Shown here: positions 36,056 through 44,278 of the stretch, piece by piece | How the letters are laid out: each line of letters opens with the position of its first letter | Position numbering within the stretch: the stretch's first letter is position 1 | Source: Vibrio owensii CAIM 1854 = LMG 25443 | GTDB lineage: Bacteria; Pseudomonadota; Gammaproteobacteria; Enterobacterales; Vibrionaceae | Length of the DNA: 64,000 bases | Reading direction: 5' to 3' | NCBI RefSeq assembly: GCF_000817815.1 | Contig: NZ_JPRD01000028.1 | Span: 124,307 to 188,306, forward strand | The notes under the pieces: generated by a model | Seen by the model: only the letters and a program-made list of their open reading frames with translations | What the model was told of the DNA's origin: nothing | Databases searched by the model: none | Translations under genes and position numbers: made by a program

Positions 36056-36493
36056 ATGAAAGACGTAAAGGGTGTTTTTCGTAACCTAGAAAAAATGCTG
36101 CAAAACGCGAATTGGTTTGAAGATGGTTGGGAAATTTACAACCGAGGAGAGTACCTGCAGCTGTATAAGCAAAACTGGTTCAACGAAAACCAAGGTGGTG
36201 TGCATTTCGAAACGTATATCGAAGGGCCTCAAGTGAAGCAAAAAGCCTTTCCGATTTGTATGCATGCGGAAGAAGACTGTCCATCTCAAGCTGAATTTGT
36301 ACGTCAATTCAAAGAGCTAGAAGGGAGCCGTATTGCTGGTTGGAAAGGGTATAAGACACTGGATAACAGCTATGGCATTTGCCAGCGAACCCTGCCGCTC
36401 AACTTTAAAAACCTAGAACAACGTTTGTTTGAAGAATTCAACCGACTGCGTGCGCTAGAAGCAAGCATCGACAAAGTGCTGGATAGGTTATAA
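36056..36493 (+). CDS. Hypothetical protein, first gene of RcnR-controlled operon
   Basis: 145 residues, soluble, rich in aromatic residues, with Cys at P-I-C-M-H-A-E-E-D-C and G-I-C-Q. It does not look like RcnA or any known efflux pump, and no family was recognised. The C-terminal third is probably a helical coil. It begins about 40 bp after paired RcnR-like operators, so it should be induced by nickel or cobalt if that sensor behaves as in E. coli. The DUF1289 gene starts at the position of its stop codon. Confidence 0.75.
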   Translation: MKDVKGVFRNLEKMLQNANWFEDGWEIYNRGEYLQLYKQNWFNENQGGVHFETYIEGPQVKQKAFPICMHAEEDCPSQAEFVRQFKELEGSRIAGWKGYKTLDNSYGICQRTLPLNFKNLEQRLFEEFNRLRALEASIDKVLDRL

Positions 36494-36673
36494 ATGAAAA
36501 AGCAGAAAAGCCCTTGTATCGATGTATGTGATTTCTCCCATAGCAAAGGGTGGTGCGCTGGGTGCGGAAGAACGCGAGAAGAATGTAAGACTTGGAAGTC
36601 GATGAAGCCTTACGCCATCAATGCGCTCAAAAAAGATCTGCAAAAGAGAATGTCTCAAATGAAAGCTCAGTAA
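36494..36673 (+). CDS. DUF1289 small Cys-rich protein
   Basis: 59 residues, too short for many gene callers. It has the DUF1289 pattern C-I-D-V-C-x-F-x5-G-W-C-A-G-C-G-R-T-x-E-E-C, five cysteines that could bind zinc, iron or another metal. It starts right after the stop of the preceding gene and so belongs to the same operon. Under RcnR control, it may bind or buffer Ni or Co, but this is inference. Confidence 0.85.
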   Translation: MKKQKSPCIDVCDFSHSKGWCAGCGRTREECKTWKSMKPYAINALKKDLQKRMSQMKAQ

Positions 36674-36687
36674 TACTGGGCTTTATT
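36660..36687. terminator. Hairpin between convergent DUF1289 and rcnR genes
   Basis: AAAGCTCAG / CTGGGCTTTA stem overlapping the last codons of both genes; one G:T-type mismatch. Confidence 0.55.
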
Positions 36688-36955
36688 TAATGTATGAGTC
36701 GATAACTTTAATCACCACGTCCATATCTGCTTCTCGCTGTTCTTTGCTTTCTTCTAGAACAAGGTGCTCATGTAAATGACCTTTGATGACCTCTTTCATC
36801 AAACCGTTTACCGCGCCTCGAATCGCGGCGATCTGCTGCAATACGTCCTGGCACTCTTGCTCTTCATCCAACATTTTCTTAAGACCATTAACCTGACCTT
36901 GTATCTTGCTGACTCGGGCCGTTAGCTTTTTCTTATCTTTGGCTGTATGTGACAT
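36683..36955 (-). CDS. rcnR: RcnR-type Ni(II)/Co(II)-responsive repressor
   Basis: 90 residues from the second in-frame ATG at 36955 (MSHT…), as in E. coli RcnR; five extra codons lie upstream. It is a CsoR/RcnR/FrmR four-helix DNA-binding protein. The metal-ligand set that distinguishes RcnR is complete: H3, C35, H60 and H64, with an extra His at 62. FrmR (formaldehyde) would have Pro2 and Glu64. Strong match to E. coli RcnR around L-D-E-x-x-E-C…Q-Q-I-A-A-I-R-G-A-V-N-G-L-M-x-E-V-I-K-G-H-L-x-E-H. Apo-RcnR represses and metal releases it. Its operators lie before itself and before the divergent operon at 36056; no rcnA is in the window. Confidence 0.92.
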   Translation of the reverse strand: MSHTAKDKKKLTARVSKIQGQVNGLKKMLDEEQECQDVLQQIAAIRGAVNGLMKEVIKGHLHEHLVLEESKEQREADMDVVIKVIDSYIK

Positions 36956-37018
36956 AGCATCTGTACTCAATGTAATTGGCAGGAGAGAGGAGTTAGTCGG
37001 TAATGTAGCACCGAATTT

Positions 37019-37054
37019 ATACTGGGGGGTAGTGTTTATACTAACGGGGAGTAT
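37019..37054. promoter_or_regulatory. Paired RcnR-type operators upstream of rcnR
   Basis: TACT-GGGGGG-T-AGTG at 37020-37034 and TACT-AACGGG-G-AGTA at 37039-37053, 19 bp apart. The first is the best G6 match in the window. Position fits autoregulation of the minus-strand rcnR gene. Confidence 0.78.
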
Positions 37055-37075
37055 ATTTGCGATGAATTGTTTTAA

Positions 37076-37107
37076 AACAAAGCCCGCTAGTTTCAGCGGG
37101 CTTTATG
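37076..37107 (-). terminator. Terminator of ABC exporter gene
   Basis: AAAGCCCGCT / AGCGGGCTTT stem with T-rich tail on the minus strand. Confidence 0.78.
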
Positions 37108-37112
37108 GAAGG

Positions 37113-38873
37113 TTACTCTAGGTGCTTAAACTGCAACGCGACGAGGCGCTGATAGAGTTCGCAGCTTTGCATTAGCGACTGGTGGTTGCCAAGATCAATC
37201 AACTCGCCGCCGTCTAGCACCGCTATTTTATCAGCGTGTTGGATGGTTGAAAGTCGGTGAGCAATGATCAGAGTCGTGCGGTCTTTCATCAATGCTTCAA
37301 GTGCTTGTTGAACATGGTGCTCACTTTCACTGTCCAGTGCGCTGGTGGCTTCATCAAGCAAAAGGATTTTTGGATCTTTCAGAATCGCACGAGCAATTGC
37401 GATACGTTGTTTTTGACCGCCAGATAATCTCACGCCACGTTCACCCAAAAAGCTATGGTAACCGTCGGGTAGCTTCTCAATAAACTCATGCGCGTGTGCT
37501 TTCTTCGCTGCTTCAATCACTTGCTCGTCAGTCGCGTTTGGGTTGCCGTAGCGAATGTTGTGGAACACATCGTGGCTAAACAGAGCGGGTTGCTGCGGAA
37601 CCAATGCCATTTGACGGCGAAGATCATTCGGGTCGAACTGTCGAATGTCTTCTCCACCAAACAATACTTGGCCTTGTTGCGGGTCGTAGAAGCGTTGCAG
37701 CAATTCGAATAAAGTCGTTTTACCAGCGCCAGAAGGGCCAACTAAAGCCAACACCTTACCTTTCTCTGCAGTCAGGTTTAACCCTTTGATAGCGGGTTGG
37801 TCGGGGCGAGAAGGGTAGTTGAAGTTCACTGAATCAAACGTCACTTCCGCTGGCATATCATCGGTGATAGGAAGGTGATTGCTTGGTGCGCTGATGTCGC
37901 TTTCTACTTGAAGGATCTCAATCAGCCTTTCTGTTGCGCCGGCGGCTCTTTGTAGTTCCCCCATGACTTCGGAAATCGTTGCCATAGAAGACGCAACCAT
38001 GATGGCGTAGAACACAAATGCCGCTAGATCGCCAGCAGACATTTTGCCGTGAATCACATCACTGCCACCAACCCAAAGCATGCCAGCAATGGCGCTGAAC
38101 ACGATAACGATAACGCCAGAAATCAGAATCGCGCGCTGTTTTACTCGCTGTCTGCCAACTTCATAAGCTTTTTCTACCTCGACAGCAAACGCCGCGCGTT
38201 CATGCTGCTCTGAGCTAAAGCTTTGAACCGTTTTGATGTGCTCAATCGCTTCACCTGCGTAGCTGCCGACGTCGGCCATGGTGTCTTGGCTTTGGCGTGA
38301 TAGGGCACGTACTCGTCTTCCATAAACCAAAATAGGAACCAGTACGAACGGCACAGAAGCCAGCACAATCAAAGTGAGCTTAAAGTTGGTTGCGAACAAC
38401 ATGATGATCGCACCAATACACATAAGCGCGCTGCGCATCGCCATAGAAAACGACGACCCAATAATGCTTTGCAGCAGCGTCGTATCTGTCGTGAGGCGAG
38501 ACATAATATCGCCGCTACTATTGGTCTCAAAATAACTAGGATGCAGCGTAATCACATGGTTAAACACCGCAAGACGAATGTCTGCGCTGACGCGTTCGCC
38601 CACGGAAGAAACCAGATAGAAACGGAAGAACGTCCCCACCGCGATACACAGCGTCACACCGACGATAAATTGAATCGCATTGGTGAGTTCTTGCAGCGAT
38701 TGCTGAGCAAAGCCTTGGTCTATAAGAATGCGCACGCCGTAACCGACGGACAGCGTTAGGCTAGCTGTGGCGATAAGGGCAACTAAGGCAGCAGCAACGC
38801 GCCATTTATAAGGTGAAACGAAGGTGTTGAGTTTAAGAAGAATGCCGAGATTTTTATTATTTTTACTGCTCAT
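37113..38873 (-). CDS. MsbA/BmrA-like ABC exporter (fused permease-ATPase)
   Basis: 586 residues. Six N-terminal helices form the exporter transmembrane domain (about 25-310); the ATPase follows, with Walker A GPSGAGKTTL, signature LSGGQKQRIAIARA, Walker B ILLLDEATSALD and the H-loop IIAHRLST. Half-transporter expected to homodimerise, moving drugs or lipids outward. The linker residue pattern (ERLIEIL…) matches the BmrA/LmrA group rather than MsbA proper. Monocistronic; the substrate is unknown. Confidence 0.93.
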   Translation of the reverse strand: MSSKNNKNLGILLKLNTFVSPYKWRVAAALVALIATASLTLSVGYGVRILIDQGFAQQSLQELTNAIQFIVGVTLCIAVGTFFRFYLVSSVGERVSADIRLAVFNHVITLHPSYFETNSSGDIMSRLTTDTTLLQSIIGSSFSMAMRSALMCIGAIIMLFATNFKLTLIVLASVPFVLVPILVYGRRVRALSRQSQDTMADVGSYAGEAIEHIKTVQSFSSEQHERAAFAVEVEKAYEVGRQRVKQRAILISGVIVIVFSAIAGMLWVGGSDVIHGKMSAGDLAAFVFYAIMVASSMATISEVMGELQRAAGATERLIEILQVESDISAPSNHLPITDDMPAEVTFDSVNFNYPSRPDQPAIKGLNLTAEKGKVLALVGPSGAGKTTLFELLQRFYDPQQGQVLFGGEDIRQFDPNDLRRQMALVPQQPALFSHDVFHNIRYGNPNATDEQVIEAAKKAHAHEFIEKLPDGYHSFLGERGVRLSGGQKQRIAIARAILKDPKILLLDEATSALDSESEHHVQQALEALMKDRTTLIIAHRLSTIQHADKIAVLDGGELIDLGNHQSLMQSCELYQRLVALQFKHLE

Positions 38874-39170
38874 GAGTGGCTCACAAAGCGTTATAGGTAC
38901 TTGGCATAGTAAGCGACTTTGGTACGTGAAACCAGTGGTGAGTCAGTTTCGATAACAGAGTGATCCTTCTGGCAAGGCATTCAGCTCGATGGAACCTAAT
39001 TTCTCACTTTTTGTTATTGGCATATGCTAATTACAGGGCATAAAGTGAATGCCTCAAATAGATAAAGGAATTCACCATGTCAGTCGCTCGCCAAGTCTAA
39101 CGCTTCTTTTCTTTGTTCTCTTTACTCATTCTGTTTTGTTCCACAGACAATCTCAAACTCAGAGGTCTTT

Positions 39171-39584
39171 ATGTCTATTCATGCTCCTAGAAACCACCAA
39201 CATTGCGCAGTCTGCTGCCAGCCGTTTTTCAACGCGCACGATACGATTCAATTTACGGCAATGCCGAGTGGTGGCGTGCAAGGACAAATCGTGCCGACAG
39301 AAAAGGTTCAAGGCTATCAAGGCGTGATGCAAGGCGGTGCCATCAGTGCGCTGCACGATACTGCTATGACACACTGTCTTTTCGCCCAAGATATCTGCGC
39401 AATGACGGCTAAGCTGGAGGTGCGCTTTATCAAACCTATCCCTCTCAATAGTTCAATCCGAGTGGAAGCGCATTGCATCAAGAGTAAGCGAGGCATGTAT
39501 TTGCTAGAAAGCGAAATCTATGTTGGTGAGCAGTGCTACTCAAAGGCTGAAGCCAAGTTTATGCAGCAGGCTGTTGAGGTCTAA
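39171..39584 (+). CDS. PaaI family hotdog thioesterase
   Basis: 137 residues. The hotdog signature is Q-G-V-M-Q-G-G-A-I-S-A-L-H-D-T-A-M-T (about 45-62), with the usual Gly-Gly before the long helix and Asp at the catalytic position. A Cys pair near the N-terminus (H-C-A-V-C-C) is unusual and could bind metal. It should hydrolyse acyl-CoA thioesters. An overlapping frame at 39049 is non-coding. Confidence 0.82.
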   Translation: MSIHAPRNHQHCAVCCQPFFNAHDTIQFTAMPSGGVQGQIVPTEKVQGYQGVMQGGAISALHDTAMTHCLFAQDICAMTAKLEVRFIKPIPLNSSIRVEAHCIKSKRGMYLLESEIYVGEQCYSKAEAKFMQQAVEV

Positions 39585-39737
39585 TATTGCTTACTTTTTG
39601 AGTACAGCAGTGAGCCACGAGAAGAGTTTAAAAGGAAAGGTTGTTACGGAAGGGAAAGGGAAGTGAGTCAACCTATTTGGTCAACTCACATTCTTTGCTA
39701 TTGGCGTAGTGAGTAAAGAACCTAAACAGCGATGCAG

Positions 39738-40376
39738 TTAATCCACATACGCCACGGAGCTTGGTTCTTTATAAATACAGTCTACTTTTGTCACACTGCC
39801 ACTCGAGTCTTGATATTGAGCATAGACGACCCATAGGCCATTGGTTCGCGCGCCCATTACCGTAACCCGAGTATTTTCACCATAAGTTGTATTGTCCGTG
39901 CCAGATCCTCTACCAAAAGAGACTTGGAACTCCTTCTGGACAGCACGTTGTACTTCCATGCCGTTAAAGTCCCCCTTTGGCTGAACATGCAAAAACTCAA
40001 GCCCGCCTCCTTTTCCTTTACGGATTGCAAAGGTACAACCGGTCAATTGAGTGGTTACCAAGTAGTCAGCAGCATCATAATGGGTGACTTTAGAAATGGA
40101 GTCGGGTTTAAGTTGTTCAAAAGGAGAAACGGGGATATGAATACATTGAAGTGCTTTCGCGTTTTTAACTAACGATTTTGGACCAAGGCGGAAACGCATC
40201 TCCTTCATCTTTACCCCCTGATTTATCCCGAAAGCGGTATCGCCATGGCTATACAAGTAAAACCTCATAGCACCTTTCGATTGGCCCGCGCTGGTAATGG
40301 ATAGTGGGAAGCGAAGTAAAAACTCCTCTAAATCTCGGTCTAAAACCTGAACAGCCTGATCTAACGTTTGTGGCAT
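39738..40376 (-). CDS. BLF1/CNF1-catalytic-domain-like putative glutamine deamidase
   Basis: 212 residues, the same size as Burkholderia lethal factor 1 (BLF1, 211). It carries an L-T-G-C motif with Cys114 and a His at 130, like the L-S-G-C Cys and His that form the catalytic pair of CNF1-type deamidases; their spacing is 16 here, about 12 in BLF1 and 15 in CNF1. Upstream, L-K-P-D-S-I-S-K-V matches the BLF1 block that precedes its catalytic Cys, and the C-terminal V-M-G-A-R…V-Y-A-Q-Y-Q-D-S-S-G-S also resembles BLF1. Known relatives deamidate a Gln of a host GTPase or of eIF4A. It has no signal peptide and no obvious immunity gene, secretion system or regulator beside it. These comparisons are from memory, so the call is a strong hypothesis. 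Confidence 0.62.
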   Translation of the reverse strand: MPQTLDQAVQVLDRDLEEFLLRFPLSITSAGQSKGAMRFYLYSHGDTAFGINQGVKMKEMRFRLGPKSLVKNAKALQCIHIPVSPFEQLKPDSISKVTHYDAADYLVTTQLTGCTFAIRKGKGGGLEFLHVQPKGDFNGMEVQRAVQKEFQVSFGRGSGTDNTTYGENTRVTVMGARTNGLWVVYAQYQDSSGSVTKVDCIYKEPSSVAYVD

Positions 40377-40584
40377 AACACAGTCCTTTGTTGTTATTTA
40401 TAGAATGTGTGGAATCTTATTGATTATAGTTCACAGGCATAAGCATATATGAACATATCGAATCCAATGAAATTTCTTCTTCTTTCATCACGAGAACATG
40501 ATATTGCTCGGAAGTAAGCACTGGTTATGTTGATGAAGTCGCCCGTTAGCAAAAAGAGATTGTCGCTTCGCCATTCAATAACAG

Positions 40585-40611
40585 AAAGGTGAACCGAACC
40601 GTTCACCTTCA
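40585..40611. terminator. Hairpin after DUF6435 gene
   Basis: AAAGGTGAAC / GTTCACCTTC stem with loop CGAACC. The T-run is weak in both directions. Confidence 0.45.
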
Positions 40612-40666
40612 TCGTTTCATTGCTTAGCGCTTTGACCTAAATCGAGCATCAAACTCAGTTAGTACC

Positions 40667-40843
40667 TCAACTTTGGGGTTTGTGGGCCGTTTTTATCTGT
40701 TCGAAAAGCTCTTCCGCCTCCGCAGTTAATAGAGAGTAGGTACGTATATCGCCTCGTCTTTGGGCTTGCATCGCTTGTTCAAGCAGCATTGAGTGGCGTT
40801 TTTTGAGTTTCTTGACTGAATTGTTTTTGAAGAAAGAAAACAT
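40667..40843 (-). CDS. DUF6435 family small protein
   Basis: 58 residues. Starts M-F-S-F-F-K and continues K-K-L-K-K-R-H-S-M-L-L-E-Q-A-M-Q-A-Q-R-R-G-D-I-R-T-Y-S-L-L-T-A-E-A-E-E-L, the DUF6435 pattern; a single amphipathic helical hairpin. AAAGGA ribosome site upstream. Function unknown; common and single-copy in Vibrio and marine relatives. Confidence 0.85.
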   Translation of the reverse strand: MFSFFKNNSVKKLKKRHSMLLEQAMQAQRRGDIRTYSLLTAEAEELFEQIKTAHKPQS

Positions 40844-41308
40844 AAATAAATCCTTTACTTAGAACCTCCCTTTATTACGCGTTTTGTCTGCTTTTGGTTC
40901 AAACCATCAAAACCGCACTATTGTTTTGTTACGTCTTTCTTTTGTTCAATCTGTCGCCAAAGATGACGGTTTTCGACTCATTGATGGGAGGGCGTTTGGG
41001 ACAATTTTGACTCACTTTGCCATACAAAAACTTATCTGAATTCATGTGGCTAATTGTTTGTTGTTTATATCGTTATTTTACATATGAACTACAGAGCACT
41101 ATTGGCGAAATGAGGGGATATATTTTTTGAGTCAATAGTAAATAACGGTCAGGTCATGAAAATAAAGGCTTCAAAGATGAAGGATGTGATGTTGTAAGAG
41201 TATTTCAAAATGTTTCCGTTGTTACACCTTGTAACATTGGTGCGTTGTCGGTATGGTTCGTCCCCTCAAAAAATAGACTTTTACGCTCAACTTAAAGGAA
41301 GAACTATA
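40844..41308. other. Long intergenic region upstream of DUF819 gene
   Basis: 465 bp with no supported gene. AT-rich with several A/T runs. It must hold the promoters of the DUF819 and DUF6435 genes; no known motif recognised. Confidence 0.55.
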
Positions 41309-42535
41309 ATGATTTCTAATGATGCGGTAATCATGGGCATGCTCGCTGTCATTCTCGGCGCTATCTTTATCACGGAAAGCAGCCAAAACAGCGCACTAAA
41401 AAGATTCTATTCGATCATTCCGGGTCTTTTACTCTGTTACTTTGTTCCTTCATTGCTAAACAGTTTCGGTATCATTGATGCGTCGAACTCTAAACTGTAC
41501 TTCGTAGCAAGCCGTTACCTATTACCAGCAGCGTTGGTGCTTTTGATCATCTCTGCTGATCTTCACAAAATCATTGGTCTTGGCCCGAAAGCGGTCATCA
41601 TGTTCTTGACCGGTACGGCAGGGATTATCATCGGTGGTCCTTTGGCGGTTCTGATTATCGATCAAGTTTCTCCAGATCTCGTTTCTGGTGATGTATGGCG
41701 TGGCCTAACCACGGTTGCTGGTTCTTGGATCGGTGGCGGTGCAAACCAAGCCGCAATGAAAGAAGTTTTCGAGGTGAACGACGAACTGTTCTCGGCAATG
41801 ATTACGGTTGACGTTATTTGTGCCAACGTTTGGATGGCAATCTTATTGATTATGGTTGGCCGTCAGAAGAAGGTAGACGCATGGCTTAAAGCGGATACAT
41901 CGTCAATCGAAGAGCTAAAAGAAACCGTTTCTAAGTACCAAGAAGAAAACGATCGCCCAACCACAACAACCGACCTTGTTAAGATCGCTTCAATTGCGTT
42001 TGGTCTAACCGGTCTTGCACATTACTTTGCCGATATGATTGCACCGTGGATTTCGACTAACGCTCCAGAACTGGCGAAATACAGCCTGACTTCGGGGTTC
42101 TTCTGGCTAATCGTATTGGTAACAACATTTGCGCTTGTTGCTTCTTGCTTTAAATCGACACGCAGTCTTGAGCACGGTGGGGCATCCAAAGTAGGTTCAA
42201 CCTTCATCTACATCCTTGTTGCAACGATTGGTATGCAGATGGACGTCACGGCAATCTTCGATAACCCAGGTTACTTCTTTATCGGCATCGTTTGGTTAAC
42301 CATCCATGCTGTATTAATGATTGTCGTTGCGAAACTGATTCGTGCGCCACTGTTCTTTATGGCGGTAGGTAGCCAAGCGAACGTTGGTGGTGCGGCATCT
42401 GCGCCTGTTGTTGCGGCAGCATTCCACCCAGCACTAGCGCCGGTTGGTATTCTAATGGCCGTTCTTGGTTATGCATTAGGTACATACGGCGCCTACATCA
42501 GTGGTCTACTAATGCAGTTGGCTGCGGGTCAATAA
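41309..42535 (+). CDS. DUF819 family membrane protein (YjcL-like)
   Basis: 408 residues from the ATG at 41309, with AAAGGA nine nt upstream; the 33 codons before it look non-coding. About ten helices. The internal repeat-like blocks G-S-W-I-G-G-G-A-N-Q-A-A-M near 150 and V-G-S-Q-A-N-V-G-G-A-A-S-A-P-V-V-A near 357 are the family hallmark and suggest a transporter with two re-entrant loops. Substrate unknown. Monocistronic with a strong terminator. Confidence 0.9.
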   Translation: MISNDAVIMGMLAVILGAIFITESSQNSALKRFYSIIPGLLLCYFVPSLLNSFGIIDASNSKLYFVASRYLLPAALVLLIISADLHKIIGLGPKAVIMFLTGTAGIIIGGPLAVLIIDQVSPDLVSGDVWRGLTTVAGSWIGGGANQAAMKEVFEVNDELFSAMITVDVICANVWMAILLIMVGRQKKVDAWLKADTSSIEELKETVSKYQEENDRPTTTTDLVKIASIAFGLTGLAHYFADMIAPWISTNAPELAKYSLTSGFFWLIVLVTTFALVASCFKSTRSLEHGGASKVGSTFIYILVATIGMQMDVTAIFDNPGYFFIGIVWLTIHAVLMIVVAKLIRAPLFFMAVGSQANVGGAASAPVVAAAFHPALAPVGILMAVLGYALGTYGAYISGLLMQLAAGQ

Positions 42536-42567
42536 TTTAACCTCGCAATTCAACCTAACGATACCTA

Positions 42568-42608
42568 AAGAAAAGTCCGGCATAGGAGCAACCATGCCGG
42601 ACTTTTTG
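42568..42608 (+). terminator. Intrinsic terminator
   Basis: AAGTCCGGCAT / ATGCCGGACTTTTT stem with a 10-base loop. Confidence 0.85.
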
Positions 42609-42783
42609 TATCTAGTTTGCTTGGATTAATTAGTAATGGTATCGGTGATTTAGCGACATTTATTTGCGTCGGTTATAGAAATAATCTTCTGAAGCATACG
42701 CAGAAAATACATTGCGAAAATGCAGTTTACGCCTCCGTTTTAACAAGTTACATTGTTGAAACTTTGATTCAAAGGACAGAACA

Positions 42784-43864
42784 ATGAGTGCCCACCTAAA
42801 ACAGCTTTGTCATACCCATCTCCCTGGTAATAAAGAAGACTCTCCAGCCGAACACTTTGCGAAAATGGCAAAGTGGTGTGAAGAAAACAACGTGAATCAC
42901 GATGTCTACGGCGATGGAGAAACGATTCAAGCGTTCGAGCAAAAGGTTGCCGATCTGCTGGGTTACGAGGCGGGGCTTTTTGTTGTGACAGCGACGATAA
43001 CACAGCCAACAGTGCTCGAAATCGTTACAAGACAAAAGCGTAATCCTATTGTCGCCATGCATGCATGCATCTAGCCATATTCCTGTGCATGAAAAACAAG
43101 GCTATCAGCTTCAACATCGTTTTAGTATTTTGCCAGTAGGGAACCCTTACCAAACATGGAAGCTTGAGGATCTCACTGCGTGGCCGGATGAAATCGCAGC
43201 CGTTCTTTATGAACTCCCGATGCGTGAAATTGGCGGTCAGCTACCTTCATGGCAAGAACTGGAAGAAATCAAAGCGTACTGCGCCGAAAATGATATTCAT
43301 CTTCACATGGATGGTGCAAGACTATGGGAAACCGCGGCTTATTATCAGAAAGAATACCGCGAGATCGCCGCTGGTTTTGATACGACCTATGTTTCACTTT
43401 ACAAAGGCATCAACGGCATGAGCGGGTCTATGTTGCTTGGCTCAAAGTCGTTCATTGAACTGGCTTCAATGTGGATGAAGCGACAAGGTGGCAACCTGTA
43501 TCACAGAACACCTTATGTGGTGTCTGCGGCAATGCAGTTTGATGAAAGGTTGTCACAAATGCCGGCTCTGTTTGAGCGAACAAAACAGATCTACAAGATC
43601 ATTGAAGAGTTCCCATCTTTGGCGGTAAGACCTACTCAGCCTCAAGCAAACATATTGCATCTTATCCTGCCATTTAGCTGTGAAGAGTTGAAAGAACTCC
43701 AACACACGTTTGCCACGGAAAAGGGCATTTGGTTTGGTAACCCACAGGTCAAGGCACATCCAAATCAATCCATTGTTGAATGGTATGTTGGCGACTACCT
43801 GCTCAATCTTGGTGATGACGAATTAAGGTCATTTTTCAATCAGTTACTCAGTAATAACGCATAA
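42784..43864 (+). pseudogene. Threonine-aldolase-like PLP enzyme, frameshifted in an ATGC repeat
   Basis: The first frame begins MSAHLKQLCHTHLPG and carries D-V-Y-G-D-G-E-T-I-Q-x-F-E-x-K-V-A-D-L-L-G, typical of the threonine aldolase/beta-eliminating lyase family. It stops at 43074. A second frame from about 43057 on continues with S-S-H-I-P-V-H-E and H-M-D-G-A-R-L-W-E, and the PLP Lys lies in S-L-Y-K-G-I-N-G-M-S-G-S. Deleting one four-base ATGC unit from (ATGC)3AT at 43057-43070 rejoins them in frame. The segment V-V-T-A-T-I-T-Q replaces a normally conserved S-G-T-M-T-Q, which suggests real decay. Confidence 0.82.
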
Positions 43865-43946
43865 ACTTATCAATATGCGAGCTTACTAACACGCGATACG
43901 TTACACTTCATGTATTCTTAATTGAAGCGAAGAAGAGGATTTATCA

Positions 43947-44207
43947 ATGTCAAAAAGCTCCAAGCTTCACAATGAAGACAAACTGGTTAAGAAGGCACTA
44001 GAGATTGGTGGGAAGATGGCGAAGCTACAAGGTTTTGACCTTCCACAGTCACCACAACCTCTAAGAGTAAAAGCGATTTACCTATTCTTGGTCGATGCAA
44101 AACAGATCACACCACTACCGGAAAGCAAGCTAGACGGCGCAAGCATCAAACACCGACTGGCAGTCTGGATACACAGCGCATTGCCAGACAACGACCCTCT
44201 AAAGTAG
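43947..44207 (+). CDS. DUF5062 family protein
   Basis: 86 residues: M-S-K-S-S-K-L-H-N-E-D-K-L-V-K-K-A-L-E-I-G, then Q-P-L-R-V-K-A-I-Y-L-F-L-V-D-A-K-Q-I-T-P-L-P. This is the DUF5062 pattern of vibrios and allies. GAGGA ribosome site. Function unknown. Ends at a recurrent terminator; the AT-rich island begins right after. Confidence 0.88.
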   Translation: MSKSSKLHNEDKLVKKALEIGGKMAKLQGFDLPQSPQPLRVKAIYLFLVDAKQITPLPESKLDGASIKHRLAVWIHSALPDNDPLK

Positions 44208-44249
44208 ACATCATCACAATGTGTCGGTCGTCACTGTTGTCACTCACTA

Positions 44250-44278
44250 TCAAGGCGAATTAAATGGTTCGCCTTTTT
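44250..44278 (+). terminator. Recurrent AAGGCGA-type terminator, copy 5
   Basis: AAGGCGAATT / GGTTCGCCTTTTT hairpin with a slightly weaker stem; marks the left edge of the AT-rich island. Confidence 0.72.

Noticed and set aside
36683..36955. FrmR (formaldehyde sensor) as identity of the CsoR-family repressor
   Set aside because: FrmR would have Pro2 and Glu64; this protein has His3 and His64 plus RcnR-type operators.
37113..38873. ABC exporter as the metal-efflux target of RcnR
   Set aside because: It is separated from rcnR by the operator pair and its own terminator, is read on the same strand as rcnR but downstream of nothing RcnR-like of its own, and belongs to the drug/lipid exporter group.
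39049..39327. 92-codon frame overlapping the PaaI gene
   Set aside because: Runs through the promoter and into the thioesterase gene in another frame; a shadow.
40424..40612. 62-codon minus-strand frame, a possible immunity partner of the BLF1-like protein
   Set aside because: Its start region is the hairpin following the DUF6435 gene and no ribosome site is present.
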